DNA from: Mycobacterium sp. 852002-40037_SCH5390672 | Lineage (GTDB): Bacteria > Actinomycetota > Actinomycetes > Mycobacteriales > Mycobacteriaceae | Assembly (NCBI RefSeq): GCF_001665875.1 | Contig: NZ_LZTA01000129.1 | Location: 30,262 to 94,261 of the forward strand | Direction: 5' to 3' | Length of the DNA stretch: 64,000 nt | In this document: in pieces, positions 8,684-17,190 of the stretch | Numbering within the stretch: position 1 is the first letter of the stretch | Layout: each line of letters begins with the position of its first letter | The notes under the pieces: generated by a model | What the model was told of the DNA's origin: nothing | Databases searched by the model: none | Seen by the model: only the letters and a program-made list of their open reading frames with translations | Translations under genes and position numbers: made by a program

Positions 8684-9169
8684 TCACCGTGTCAGGGCCG
8701 ACAGCACCCGTTCGGGGTGACGGCAGCTCACCAGCCAGTACGGCGTCGGATCGTCCGGGTCGTCGAGTACCGCCAGGATCATCGGCCCCACCCATGCCCT
8801 ATGTAGGACGTACGCCGCCGGGTCGAGCTGGCGGCCCAGCGCGGCGGACTTGGCCGACGGCGCTATCTGCGCGGACCGGGCGATCACGGTGACCGGCAGA
8901 TGTGCCTGTCCGGCCCACAGCTGCACGTCGCCCGGCACCGATGGGTCGGCGGTGACCCGGATCTCGATGCGGCCCAGCCACACCAGCGCCGCGGCCGCCA
9001 CCGCGAACAGCGTTGCGTACGGCCACCAGGACGATTGGCGGGTGACGCCCATGTTGAACTCGAACGCGATGATGCCCGCCAGCGCGAAGGCCGGTGGCCA
9101 CCACCACCACGGAACCCACAATCGTTCGCGATACCGCACGTTGTGCGGCGCGACGCGCGTATCGGACAC
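8684..9169 (-). CDS. DUF3093 family membrane protein (Rv2698-like)
   Basis: A 161-residue protein from a GTG at 9169, the exact length of M. tuberculosis Rv2698. It has two adjacent hydrophobic helices (WVPWWWWPPAFALAGIIAFE and PYATLFAVAAAALVWLG) followed by a compact cytoplasmic domain. The ending PTPYWLVSCRHPERVLSAL is characteristic of the DUF3093 family. It is divergent from dut with 25 bp between the starts, so the two promoters must overlap. Its function is unknown. Confidence 0.8.
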   Translation of the reverse strand: MSDTRVAPHNVRYRERLWVPWWWWPPAFALAGIIAFEFNMGVTRQSSWWPYATLFAVAAAALVWLGRIEIRVTADPSVPGDVQLWAGQAHLPVTVIARSAQIAPSAKSAALGRQLDPAAYVLHRAWVGPMILAVLDDPDDPTPYWLVSCRHPERVLSALTR

Positions 9170-9180
9170 GCAGTCAAGGG

Positions 9181-9186
9181 TAGTCT
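9181..9186 (+). promoter_or_regulatory. -10 element of dut (leaderless)
   Basis: TAGTCT fits the mycobacterial TANNNT -10 element. It ends eight bases before the GTG start of dut at 9195, so transcription would begin at or next to the start codon. No convincing -35 element is visible. Confidence 0.4.
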
Positions 9187-9194
9187 GTGGCCCC

Positions 9195-9659
9195 GTGTCG
9201 ACCAGTCTGGCCATCGTCCGCCTTGACCCCGATCTTCCGCTGCCCGGCCGCGCCCACGAAGGCGACGCCGGCATCGATCTCTACAGCGCGGAAGACGTCA
9301 AACTGGAACCCGGGCGACGCGCCCTGGTGCGAACGGGGGTCGCGGTCGCCATCCCGTTCGGCATGGTCGGCTTGGTGCATCCACGGTCGGGACTGGCTGC
9401 GCGAGTTGGACTTTCGATCGTCAACAGTCCGGGTACGATCGACGCGGGCTATCGCGGCGAGATCAAGGTTGCGCTGATCAACCTGGACCCGACCGAGCCG
9501 ATCGTGGTGCACCGCGGCGATCGCATCGCCCAGTTGTTGGTGCAGCGAGTCGAATTGATGGAGTTGGTCGAGGTGTCGTCGTTCGACGAGGCCGGGCTGG
9601 CCGAAACCTCCCGTGGCGATGGTGGTCACGGTTCCTCCGGCGGACATGCGAGTTTGTGA
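9195..9659 (+). CDS. dut: dUTP diphosphatase Dut
   Basis: A 154-residue trimeric dUTPase, the same length as Rv2697c. It hydrolyses dUTP to dUMP and pyrophosphate, keeping uracil out of DNA. All five family motifs are seen: HEGDAGIDLYSAEDV, GLVHPRSGLA, NSPGTIDAGYRGEI with the catalytic Asp and substrate-specific Tyr, RGDRIAQLLVQRV, and the C-terminal P-loop-like GDGGHGSSG. The start is the GTG at 9195. Dut is followed 47 bp later by the DUF3710 gene, so the two are probably co-transcribed. Confidence 0.95.
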   Translation: MSTSLAIVRLDPDLPLPGRAHEGDAGIDLYSAEDVKLEPGRRALVRTGVAVAIPFGMVGLVHPRSGLAARVGLSIVNSPGTIDAGYRGEIKVALINLDPTEPIVVHRGDRIAQLLVQRVELMELVEVSSFDEAGLAETSRGDGGHGSSGGHASL

Positions 9660-9706
9660 TGCGCCGGCGACGATGCAGAGCAAGGCGATGAGAAGGAGCG
9701 GCGCTG

Positions 9707-10483
9707 ATGGCTGCATTCGGTAAACGCACACCCAAAGACGACGACGCCTCCGGCGCCGGCACGCCGACGGCGGGCGACGTCGCGGCCCGCGATGCCGACG
9801 AGCAGGCCCCCGAAGATCTCGAGGGCCCGTTCGACATCGAGGACTTCGACGACCCGGCGGTGGCGGAACTGGCCCGGCTCGACCTGGGCTCGGTGCTCAT
9901 TCCCATGCCTGAGGCCGGTCAGTTGCAGGTCGAGCTGACCGAAACCGGTGTGCCGAGCGCGGTCTGGGTCGTCACCCCCAACGGTCGGTTCACCATCGCC
10001 GCCTATGCCGCGCCCAAGACGGGCGGCCTGTGGCGTGAAGTGGCCGGCGAACTCGCCGAGTCGCTGCGCAACGACTCGGCCCAGGTCAGCATCAAGGACG
10101 GCCCGTGGGGTCGCGAGGTGGTGGGCACCGCCACCGGCGTGGTGCGCTTCATCGGCGTCGACGGCTATCGCTGGATGATCCGCTGCGTCATCAACGGTGC
10201 GCACGAGACGATGGAAGCCCTGGAGCAGGAGGCGCGAGCTGCCTTGGCGGACACGGTGGTTCGGCGCGGCGAGACACCGCTTCCGGTGCGGACGCCGCTG
10301 ACCGTGCAGCTGCCCGAGCCGATGGCCCAGCAGCTGCGCGAAGCCGCCGCCGCGCAACAGGCCGCGCAGCAGGGCGAGGCCCAGCAGGCCGAGGGGCCAC
10401 AGGAACCGTCCAACGAGCCGGCCGCGCGCCGCAGCGTCGACGGGTCGGCCATGCAGCAGCTGCGCACCACCACGGGCGGCTGA
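9707..10483 (+). CDS. DUF3710 family protein (Rv2696c-like)
   Basis: A 258-residue soluble protein, one residue shorter than Rv2696c. The N-terminal 50 residues are acidic and disordered. The core contains EGPFDIEDFDDP and a domain with FTIAAYAAPKTGGLWREVAGEL and WMIRCVINGAHE, typical of DUF3710. The C-terminal 60 residues are Gln/Ala-rich. A GAAGGAG ribosome binding site precedes the ATG at 9707. Its function is unknown. It sits downstream of dut in what looks like one transcription unit. Confidence 0.85.
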   Translation: MAAFGKRTPKDDDASGAGTPTAGDVAARDADEQAPEDLEGPFDIEDFDDPAVAELARLDLGSVLIPMPEAGQLQVELTETGVPSAVWVVTPNGRFTIAAYAAPKTGGLWREVAGELAESLRNDSAQVSIKDGPWGREVVGTATGVVRFIGVDGYRWMIRCVINGAHETMEALEQEARAALADTVVRRGETPLPVRTPLTVQLPEPMAQQLREAAAAQQAAQQGEAQQAEGPQEPSNEPAARRSVDGSAMQQLRTTTGG

Positions 10484-10487
10484 CCGG

Positions 10488-11186
10488 CTACAGGTCGGCC
10501 AGCGCGCTCAGGCAGGCCGCACCCAGGGCCGCGGGATCCGCCCCGATCTGATCCAGCGTCACCGTCCGCAGTGCCGCGCGGGGTGCGGCAGCGACCCAGT
10601 CGATCCCGGCCTGCAACGGGTGGATCGGATCGTCGACCGCGGATGCCACGCCCAGCGGCGCGGCGAGCCCGGACAGCTCGTCACAGCTCGGCGCGACGTA
10701 GGCGGCGGCTTCTTCCATGGCATCGGGCAGATGTGGCCATTGGGCGCCCCATGACCGGGTCAGCTCGTCGGCCAGCCAGGGCGGGCTCGATGCCCGCATC
10801 TGGGTCGTGGTCACCGCCAGCCCGTCGGCGCGCAGTTGTGACGCCGAATACCGCGCCGCCAGGGCCGCGGGCGCTGTCCCGGGCGCGCCCGCCCACGCCG
10901 GCAGTGCGGCCAGCACCGCGACGGTCCGGTCGGGATGGGCCAACGCCCAGGCGGCCGCCACCGCGGCGCCGATCGAGACGCCGCCCACAGCGATCGGCCC
11001 CTCGCGCGCCGCGCCGTCCAGCGCCGCCAGGTAGCCCTCGATCAGCCGGTCGGGGCGCGGCGCCGGGGTCTTCAGCAACGCGCCGGCCGCGGCTAAGGGG
11101 CGGGAAAACGCCCGGTGAACATAGTCGTCGTCGGAGCCGGTTCCGGGCAACAACACCGTCGTGACACCGCTGAGATCGACCACCAC
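10488..11186 (-). CDS. Alpha/beta hydrolase (Rv2695-like)
   Basis: A 232-residue alpha/beta-hydrolase fold protein. The nucleophile elbow is VGGVSIGAAVAAAWALAH (G-x-S-x-G with Ser in GVSIGA), and a catalytic Asp/His pair is likely in the C-terminal half (VASAVDDPIHPLQAG). The oxyanion-hole region is VLLPGTGSDDDYV. Its substrate is unknown. The start is a GTG at 11186; two consecutive GTG codons make the exact start uncertain. It is convergent with the DUF3710 gene, with four bases between their stops. Confidence 0.8.
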   Translation of the reverse strand: MVVDLSGVTTVLLPGTGSDDDYVHRAFSRPLAAAGALLKTPAPRPDRLIEGYLAALDGAAREGPIAVGGVSIGAAVAAAWALAHPDRTVAVLAALPAWAGAPGTAPAALAARYSASQLRADGLAVTTTQMRASSPPWLADELTRSWGAQWPHLPDAMEEAAAYVAPSCDELSGLAAPLGVASAVDDPIHPLQAGIDWVAAAPRAALRTVTLDQIGADPAALGAACLSALADL

Positions 11187-11323
11187 CTCTTGATAGTGCC
11201 CCGCCGTTCACGGGCCCTCCAACACGACGTTTGAGTCGGTTGGCGCTGGGGAACCAAGAGGTCTACGGTGTCCGTTGGCATATATGGAAGCGTCGAGGCT
11301 TATCAGCATTGTCAGGAGTGGCC

Positions 11324-11692
11324 ATGGGGGCCCAAGGGTATCTGCGCCGGCTCACCCGTCGGTTGACGGAGGATCCGGAGCAACTCGACTCGGAGGAACT
11401 ATCCGACGAGGTCGCAAGCACCGGAGCGCAACGCGCGATTGATTGCCAGCGTGGCCAGGAGGTCACGATGGTGGGCACGCTGCGCAGCGTCGAGTGCAAC
11501 GGGAGGGCCTGCGCCGGCGGAGTACGCGCCGAATTGTTCGACGGCAGCGACACCGTCACGCTCGTATGGCTGGGACAACGCCGCATTCCGGGTATCGACT
11601 CGGGCCGCACTCTGCGAGTGCGTGGACGCCTCGGCAAGCTGGAGAACGGAACCAAGGCGATCTACAACCCGCACTACGAAATTCAGCGGTGA
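11324..11692 (+). CDS. OB-fold nucleic-acid-binding protein (Rv2694c-like)
   Basis: A 122-residue protein with an OB-fold domain: the strands VTMVGTLRSVECNG, VRAELFDGSDTVTLVWLG, GRTLRVRGRLGKLENG and AIYNPHYEI are in the usual order of a single-stranded nucleic-acid-binding OB domain of the RecG/DNA-replication type. The start is the ATG at 11324, preceded by AGGAG at a good distance; the upstream open frame is not needed. The stop overlaps the GTG start of the next gene (GTGA), so the two are translationally coupled. Confidence 0.85.
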   Translation: MGAQGYLRRLTRRLTEDPEQLDSEELSDEVASTGAQRAIDCQRGQEVTMVGTLRSVECNGRACAGGVRAELFDGSDTVTLVWLGQRRIPGIDSGRTLRVRGRLGKLENGTKAIYNPHYEIQR

Positions 11693-12402
11693 CCGATCCC
11701 GAAGATGCGCGGGTGACCCCGCGGGAGTCGGGCTCGTCGGAACAAATGACCACTAACCGCATCAACCCGGAACGTCTGCTGGCACAGGCAGGCGGGATCA
11801 GCGGTGTCATCTACTCGTCGCTGCCGGTGGTGGTCTTCGTCATCGTGTCGAGCGTGTCGGGACTGGTCCCCGCGATCGTGGCCGCGCTGGGGGTGGCCGC
11901 ACTGGTCATGGTGTGGCGGCTCGTTCGGCGCGAATCACCGCAGCCGGCGTTCTCCGGCTTTTTCGGTGTCGCGCTGTGCGCGCTGATCGCCTATGTGTTG
12001 GGCGAGTCCAAGGGTTACTTCCTGCTGGGCATCTGGATGTCGTTGGTGTGGGCGGTGGTTGTCGCGGCGTCGGTGCTGATCCGCCGGCCACTGGTCGGCT
12101 ACGCGTGGGGCTGGGCCACCGGCCGCGGTGATGGCTGGCGCCGGGTACCGCGGGCCGTGTATGCGTTCGACGTCGCATCGCTGGGTTGGGTGCTGGTGTT
12201 CGCCGCGCGGTTCGTGGTTCAAGGGCTGCTGTATGACGCCGATCGGACCGGTTGGCTGGCGACGGCGCGGATCGGGATGGGCTGGCCGCTTACCGCGCTC
12301 GCCGCGTTGGCCACGTATGCGGCGATCAAGTCGGCGCAACGGGCCATGGCCGCCGCCGATGCCCCCACGGTGGAAATGGAACCCGGCGCCGTCACCGACT
12401 GA
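11689..12402 (+). CDS. DUF3159 family membrane protein (Rv2693c-like)
   Basis: Up to 237 residues from the GTG at 11689 that overlaps the preceding stop; an ATG at 11746 (MTTNRINPERLL) gives 218, nearer to the 223 of Rv2693c. Six hydrophobic segments are spread over residues 40-215, as in the DUF3159 family of six-helix membrane proteins. It is co-transcribed with the OB-fold gene. No function is established; its persistent place beside the TrkA-type K+ proteins may mean a link to ion transport (inference). Confidence 0.8.
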   Translation: MTDPEDARVTPRESGSSEQMTTNRINPERLLAQAGGISGVIYSSLPVVVFVIVSSVSGLVPAIVAALGVAALVMVWRLVRRESPQPAFSGFFGVALCALIAYVLGESKGYFLLGIWMSLVWAVVVAASVLIRRPLVGYAWGWATGRGDGWRRVPRAVYAFDVASLGWVLVFAARFVVQGLLYDADRTGWLATARIGMGWPLTALAALATYAAIKSAQRAMAAADAPTVEMEPGAVTD

Positions 12403-13080
12403 TCAGTCGGCGCCCGGACTGTGGCTACCCAGTAGCAGCTTCTGCAGATCCTCTTCCGCCTCGGCGATGGCGACGAACAACAGCTCGTCGCCGCCTTCCA
12501 GTGGCTCGTCCTCCTCGGGCACGATCACTCGCGGGCCGCGCAGGATCGTCACCAGCGAGGTGTTCCGCGGCAGCTGCAGCTTGCGCACCGGCTTGCCGCC
12601 CCACGGCGTGTCGTCGGGCAGGGTGATCTCGACGAGGTTGGCCTGGCCCTTGCGGAATTCCATCAGGCGCACCAGATCGCCGACGGCGACGGCCTCTTCG
12701 ATGAGTGAGGCCAGCATGCGCGGCGTCGACACCGCGACGTCGACCCCCCACGCGTCGGTGAACAGCCATTCGTTGCGGGGATCGTTGACGCGGGCCACCA
12801 CCCGCGGCACCGCGAATTCCGTTTTGGCCAAGAGGCTTAGCACGACGTTGGCCTTGTCATCGCCGGTCGCGGCCACTACCACGTCGAACTCCTGCAGGTG
12901 CACCGACTCCAGCAGGCTCAGTTCGCAGGCGTCGCCCAGCCGCCAGTGCGCGGCCGGGATGGCGTCGACGTCGACGTGATCGGGGTTGCGTTCGATCAGC
13001 GTCACATCGTGGCCATTGCCGATGAGTTCCCGGGTGACCGAGCGGCCGACCGCGCCGGCGCCGGCAACAGCTACCTTCAT
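12403..13080 (-). CDS. ceoC: TrkA-type K+ uptake regulatory protein CeoC
   Basis: A 225-residue TrkA-family protein that gates K+ transport according to the NAD(H) state. An N-terminal Rossmann domain starts with MKVAVAGAGAVGRSVTREL (GxGxxG) and includes the acidic residue of the ribose-binding strand in VTLIERN. The C-terminal TrkA_C domain runs from about residue 140 to 225 (NLVEITLPDDTPWGGKPVRKL). It pairs with ceoB upstream on the same strand (104 bp apart), and the two probably form a heteromeric or paired gating ring on a membrane transporter. Confidence 0.9.
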   Translation of the reverse strand: MKVAVAGAGAVGRSVTRELIGNGHDVTLIERNPDHVDVDAIPAAHWRLGDACELSLLESVHLQEFDVVVAATGDDKANVVLSLLAKTEFAVPRVVARVNDPRNEWLFTDAWGVDVAVSTPRMLASLIEEAVAVGDLVRLMEFRKGQANLVEITLPDDTPWGGKPVRKLQLPRNTSLVTILRGPRVIVPEEDEPLEGGDELLFVAIAEAEEDLQKLLLGSHSPGAD

Positions 13081-13183
13081 GTGCGCCGCTCCTCGTACCC
13101 GGCCCGCACAGGCGAGCCGGCTCCTTCGTCGTCGGCGGTCTTCATGGGCGCCGTCTCCTCAAAAAACCAGTCGCTCGAATTCA

Positions 13184-13849
13184 TCACAGGTCTTCACTGG
13201 GTGGTAGCGCGGCGATGGCCACCGCCTCGGCGGCGCGGCCGGAGATCGCGGCGACATAGACCTGGTCGCCGGCCTGGATCACCGATTTGGGCTCCGGCAG
13301 CACGCCGGCGCCGAAACGGATCAGAAACGCGACCCGGGCTCCGGTGGCCTGCTCGAGGTCGGTGACCCGATGCCCGATCCAGTCCTCGTGCAAGACGACC
13401 TCGGACACGGCGACGGTGCCGGTCGGATCACGCCACTTGGCCGTCTCCGTCTCGCGCAGCAACGCGTTGAGCAGGCGGTCGGTGGTCCAGGGCACGGTCG
13501 CGATGGTGGGAATGCCCAGACGCTCGTACACCTCGGCGCGCTTGGCGTCGTAGATGCGGGCCACCACCCGCTTGACGCCGAATGTCTCCCGCGCCAGCCG
13601 CGCGGAGATGATGTTGGAGTTGTCGCCGGACGACACCGCGGCGAACGCGTCCGCTTCCTCGATACGGGCCCTCAGCAGTACATCTCGGTCGAATCCCTGC
13701 CCCAGCACCCGCTCGCCGGCGTATTCGGGGCTGAGCCGGTTGAAGGCGGTGCTGTCACGGTCGATGACCGCGACGTCGTGACCGATGCGGGAGAGCCCGT
13801 CGGCGACCGATGAACCGACCCGGCCGCAGCCCATCACCACTACTCGCAA
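13184..13849 (-). CDS. ceoB: TrkA-type K+ uptake regulatory protein CeoB
   Basis: A 221-residue TrkA-family protein with the same build as CeoC: a Rossmann domain beginning MRVVVMGCGRVGSSVADGL, DVAVIDRDSTAF at the ribose strand, and a TrkA_C domain in the last 80 residues. The apparent start is a TTG at 13849; a GTG lies three codons in. It is the first gene of the ceoBC pair and diverges from the permease gene, with about 115 bp between them. An APC-type permease with a universal-stress-like tail next to two K+ gating proteins suggests that all three act together (inference). Confidence 0.88.
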   Translation of the reverse strand: MRVVVMGCGRVGSSVADGLSRIGHDVAVIDRDSTAFNRLSPEYAGERVLGQGFDRDVLLRARIEEADAFAAVSSGDNSNIISARLARETFGVKRVVARIYDAKRAEVYERLGIPTIATVPWTTDRLLNALLRETETAKWRDPTGTVAVSEVVLHEDWIGHRVTDLEQATGARVAFLIRFGAGVLPEPKSVIQAGDQVYVAAISGRAAEAVAIAALPPSEDL

Positions 13850-13965
13850 CTTGAGGTCCTCTCGGCCGTGTCAACCGGCAACCCACGTCGGCCAGCCGTT
13901 TCGGTCGGCGAACATTCTCCTACGAACGCTACCGCCAAACCCGTCTGGGCTTACTCTTGGCTCTC

Positions 13966-15960
13966 GTGTCCAAACTTTCAACCGCCACCCGTCGGTTGCT
14001 TATCGGTCGGCCGTTTCGCAGCGACCGGTTGAGTCACACGCTGCTACCCAAGCGGATCGCCTTGCCGGTGTTCGCCTCCGACGCGCTGTCCTCGGTTGCG
14101 TATGCACCCGAGGAGGTCTTCCTGATGCTCTCGGTGGCCGGGGTGACGGCGTACGCGCTGACGCCGTGGATCGGGCTCGCGGTGGCCGCGGTGATGCTGG
14201 TGGTGGTGGCCAGCTACCGCCAGAACGTCCATGCCTACCCGTCCGGCGGCGGCGACTACGAGGTGGTCACCACCAATCTCGGCGACACCGCCGGCCTGGT
14301 GGTAGCCAGTGCGCTGATGGTGGATTACGTTCTGACCGTTGCGGTTTCGACGGCGTCGGCGATGGCGAACATCGGCTCGGCGATCCCGGTCGTGGCCGAG
14401 CACAAGGTGTTCTTCTGTGTGGTGTCCATCCTGGTGGTGATGGCGCTGAACTTGCGCGGGGTACGCGAGTCCGGGCTGGCCTTCGCCATCCCGACCTATG
14501 CGTTCATCGTCGGTGTCCTCGTCATGATCGGCTGGGGTCTGTTCCGCATCTTCGTGTTGGGCAATCCGCTGCGGGCCGAGTCGGCCGGTTTCCAGATGCA
14601 CGCCGAGCACGGCCAGGTCGTCGGTTTCGCCTTGGCGTTCTTGGTGGCGCGGTCGTTTTCCTCGGGGTGTGCGGCGCTGACGGGTGTCGAGGCGATCAGC
14701 AACGGGGTGCCGGCCTTTCAGAAACCCAAGTCGCGCAACGCGGCGACCACCCTGCTGATGCTGGGCGGCATCGCGGTGACCCTGCTGATGGGCATCATCG
14801 TGCTGGCCGAGAAGATCGGGGTTCAGCTCGTCGAGGATCCCGCGACGCAGCTGGGCGGGGCGCCGAAGGGCTACTACCAGAAGACCCTGGTCACCCAGCT
14901 GGCGCAAACGGTGTTCGGCAGCTTCCACATCGGGTTCCTGCTGATCGCCACGGTGACCGCGCTCATCCTGGTGCTGGCGGCCAACACCGCGTTCAACGGC
15001 TTCCCGGTGCTCGGCTCGATCCTGGCGCAGCACAGCTACCTGCCGCGCCAATTGCACACCCGCGGAGACCGATTGGCGTTCTCCAACGGAATCCTGTTCC
15101 TATCCGGGGCGGCGCTGCTGGCGATCATCGCGTTCCGCGGTGAGGTCACCGCCTTGATTCAGCTGTACATCGTCGGGGTGTTCATTTCGTTCACGCTGAG
15201 TCAGATCGGCATGGTCCGGCACTGGACCCGGTTGCTGCGCACCGAAACCGATCCTCGGGTGCGGCGCAAGATGATGCGCTCGCGGGTGGTCAACACGGTC
15301 GGATTGCTGTCCACCGGCACGGTGCTGTTGGTGGTGCTGGTGACCAAGTTCGCAGCCGGGGCGTGGATTGCCCTGTTCGCGATGAGCGTGCTGTTCGGAA
15401 TCATGAAAATGATTCACCGGCACTACAACACCGTGAACCGCGAATTGGAGGAGCAGGCCGCCGCCCAGGATGACGTGGTGCTGCCCAGCCGCAATCACGC
15501 CGTGGTGCTGGTGTCGAAACTGCACCTGCCGACCCTGCGTGCCCTGGCGTACGCCAGGGCGACCCGGCCCGATGTCCTCGAGGCGATAACGGTCAGCGTC
15601 GATGATGGGGAAACCCGCGAGCTGGTGCACAAGTGGGAAGAAAGCGATATCAGCGTCCCGCTCAAGGTCATCGCCTCGCCCTACCGCGAAGTCACCCGTC
15701 CCGTCTTGGAGTACGTCAAACGGGCCAGGGAAGAGTCGCCGCGAACTGTGGTGACGGTGTTCATCCCCGAGTACGTGGTGGGCCACTGGTGGGAGCAGGT
15801 GTTGCACAACCAGAGCGCTCTTCGGCTCAAGGGAAGGCTGCTGTTCATGCCGGGCGTCATGGTGACTTCGGTTCCGTGGCAATTGAGTTCGTCGGAACGG
15901 CGGAAAACCTTGCAGCCGCATGTGGCACCGGGTGACGCTCGTCGGGGAATCTTCGATTGA
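13966..15960 (+). CDS. APC-family amino acid/K+ permease (Rv2690c-like)
   Basis: About 664 residues from the GTG at 13966 (a TTG nine bases upstream is also possible). The first 470 residues hold twelve or so transmembrane helices of the APC superfamily, with the helix-1 motif FASDALSSVAYAPEEV. The last 150 residues form a soluble domain (LPSRNHAVVLVSKLHLPTLR and following) that resembles the universal-stress-like regulatory tail of KimA/KUP-like permeases. It may be a K+ importer rather than an amino acid permease, in view of the divergent ceoBC genes (inference). Confidence 0.85.
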   Translation: MSKLSTATRRLLIGRPFRSDRLSHTLLPKRIALPVFASDALSSVAYAPEEVFLMLSVAGVTAYALTPWIGLAVAAVMLVVVASYRQNVHAYPSGGGDYEVVTTNLGDTAGLVVASALMVDYVLTVAVSTASAMANIGSAIPVVAEHKVFFCVVSILVVMALNLRGVRESGLAFAIPTYAFIVGVLVMIGWGLFRIFVLGNPLRAESAGFQMHAEHGQVVGFALAFLVARSFSSGCAALTGVEAISNGVPAFQKPKSRNAATTLLMLGGIAVTLLMGIIVLAEKIGVQLVEDPATQLGGAPKGYYQKTLVTQLAQTVFGSFHIGFLLIATVTALILVLAANTAFNGFPVLGSILAQHSYLPRQLHTRGDRLAFSNGILFLSGAALLAIIAFRGEVTALIQLYIVGVFISFTLSQIGMVRHWTRLLRTETDPRVRRKMMRSRVVNTVGLLSTGTVLLVVLVTKFAAGAWIALFAMSVLFGIMKMIHRHYNTVNRELEEQAAAQDDVVLPSRNHAVVLVSKLHLPTLRALAYARATRPDVLEAITVSVDDGETRELVHKWEESDISVPLKVIASPYREVTRPVLEYVKRAREESPRTVVTVFIPEYVVGHWWEQVLHNQSALRLKGRLLFMPGVMVTSVPWQLSSSERRKTLQPHVAPGDARRGIFD

Positions 15961-17180
15961 CCCGCGAATCGACCCGCGCACCGCGCGCGGCGGCGCCCCC
16001 GGTGGGGGAGCTGACCTTGACTACCGGGGCCCCGGCCAACGGCGGCAGCTGCGTCGCGCATCACGAAGGGCGCGTCGTGTTCGTCCGGTATGCGCTGCCC
16101 GGCGAGCGGGTGCGGGTGCGGGTCACCGCGGATCGCGGATCCTATTGGCACGCAGAGGTTATCGAGGTCATCGACGCGGCGCCCGGCCGCGTCGCGTCGC
16201 TGTGCCCCATCGCCGGGGTGGACGGTGCCGGGTGTTGCGACCTGGCGTTCGCCGTCCCGGAGGTGGCCCGCGCGCTCAAGGCCGAGGTCGTGGCCAATCA
16301 GCTCGAGCGCCTCGGCGGGCATCGCTGGAACGGTGAGGCCGAGCCGCTGGCGGATTCCGCGCCGACGGGGTGGCGCACTCGCGTTCGGCTCGACGTGGGC
16401 CCCGACCGTCGTCCCGGCCTTCACCGCTACCACAGCGAGGATTTGGTCACCGACTTGCGCTGTGCGCAGCTGCCGGCCGGCATGCTCGACGGGATTTCCG
16501 ACATCGAGTGGCCCCCGGCGGCCCAGCTGCACGTGGCCCTCGACGACGACGGCGTGCGCCACGTGGTGCGCACGCTGCGGCAGGGCAGACACACCGCGAC
16601 CAAGGTGATCCAGGGCCGCTACGAGGCGGTGCAGCGGGTTGCGGGGCGCAGCTGGCAGGTGCCCGTGACCGCCTTCTGGCAGGCGCACCGCGACGCCGCG
16701 GGCGTGTACAGCGGTCTGGTCGCCGACTGGGCGCAGCTCGGAACCGGCATGCGAGCGTGGGACTTGTACGGCGGCGCAGGGGTTTTCGCCGCGGTGCTCG
16801 GCGATGCCGTCGGGCCCTCCGGGCGGGTGTTGAGCGTCGACACCTCGCGCGGGTCAACCCGGGCCGCGCGGGCCGCGCTGGCCGATCTGACCCAGGTGCA
16901 GATCGTCACCGACTCGGTGCGTCGCGTGTTGGCGACGCAACGGGAGCGCGCCGATGTGGCCGTGCTGGATCCGCCACGTGCGGGGGCCGGACGCGAGGTC
17001 ATCGATCTGCTCACCGCCGCCGAGGTCCCGCGGGTAGTGCACATCGGTTGTGAGGCAGCCTCTTTCGCACGCGACATCGGGATCTACCGCGCGCATGGTT
17101 ACACCGTCGAGAACATCAACGTGTTCGACGCGTTCCCGCTGACCCATCACGCCGAATGCGTTGCGCTGCTGACCCGTTGA
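15957..17180 (+). CDS. TrmA/RumA-type RNA uracil-C5 methyltransferase (Rv2689c-like)
   Basis: A 407-residue class I SAM methyltransferase of the 23S rRNA/tRNA m5U family. It has an N-terminal TRAM RNA-binding domain (about residues 14-75, with FVRYALPGERVRV), a central region, and a C-terminal methyltransferase domain with the SAM motif DLYGGAGVFAAVLG, the catalytic stretch VLDPPRAGAGREV and HIGCEAASFARD. In this family a Cys in the last motif is the nucleophile, and it is present. A CxxxxxxxxCC cluster (LCPIAGVDGAGCCDL) resembles the Fe-S ligands of RlmD. Its TTG start overlaps the permease stop, so translation is coupled. Confidence 0.88.
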   Translation: MTRESTRAPRAAAPPVGELTLTTGAPANGGSCVAHHEGRVVFVRYALPGERVRVRVTADRGSYWHAEVIEVIDAAPGRVASLCPIAGVDGAGCCDLAFAVPEVARALKAEVVANQLERLGGHRWNGEAEPLADSAPTGWRTRVRLDVGPDRRPGLHRYHSEDLVTDLRCAQLPAGMLDGISDIEWPPAAQLHVALDDDGVRHVVRTLRQGRHTATKVIQGRYEAVQRVAGRSWQVPVTAFWQAHRDAAGVYSGLVADWAQLGTGMRAWDLYGGAGVFAAVLGDAVGPSGRVLSVDTSRGSTRAARAALADLTQVQIVTDSVRRVLATQRERADVAVLDPPRAGAGREVIDLLTAAEVPRVVHIGCEAASFARDIGIYRAHGYTVENINVFDAFPLTHHAECVALLTR

Positions 17181-17190
17181 AAAACCGCGC

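Noticed and set aside
14044..15057. A 337-codon antisense frame in the permease gene
   Set aside because: Its product is His/Arg/Gln-rich with no protein pattern; the plus-strand permease explains the region fully.
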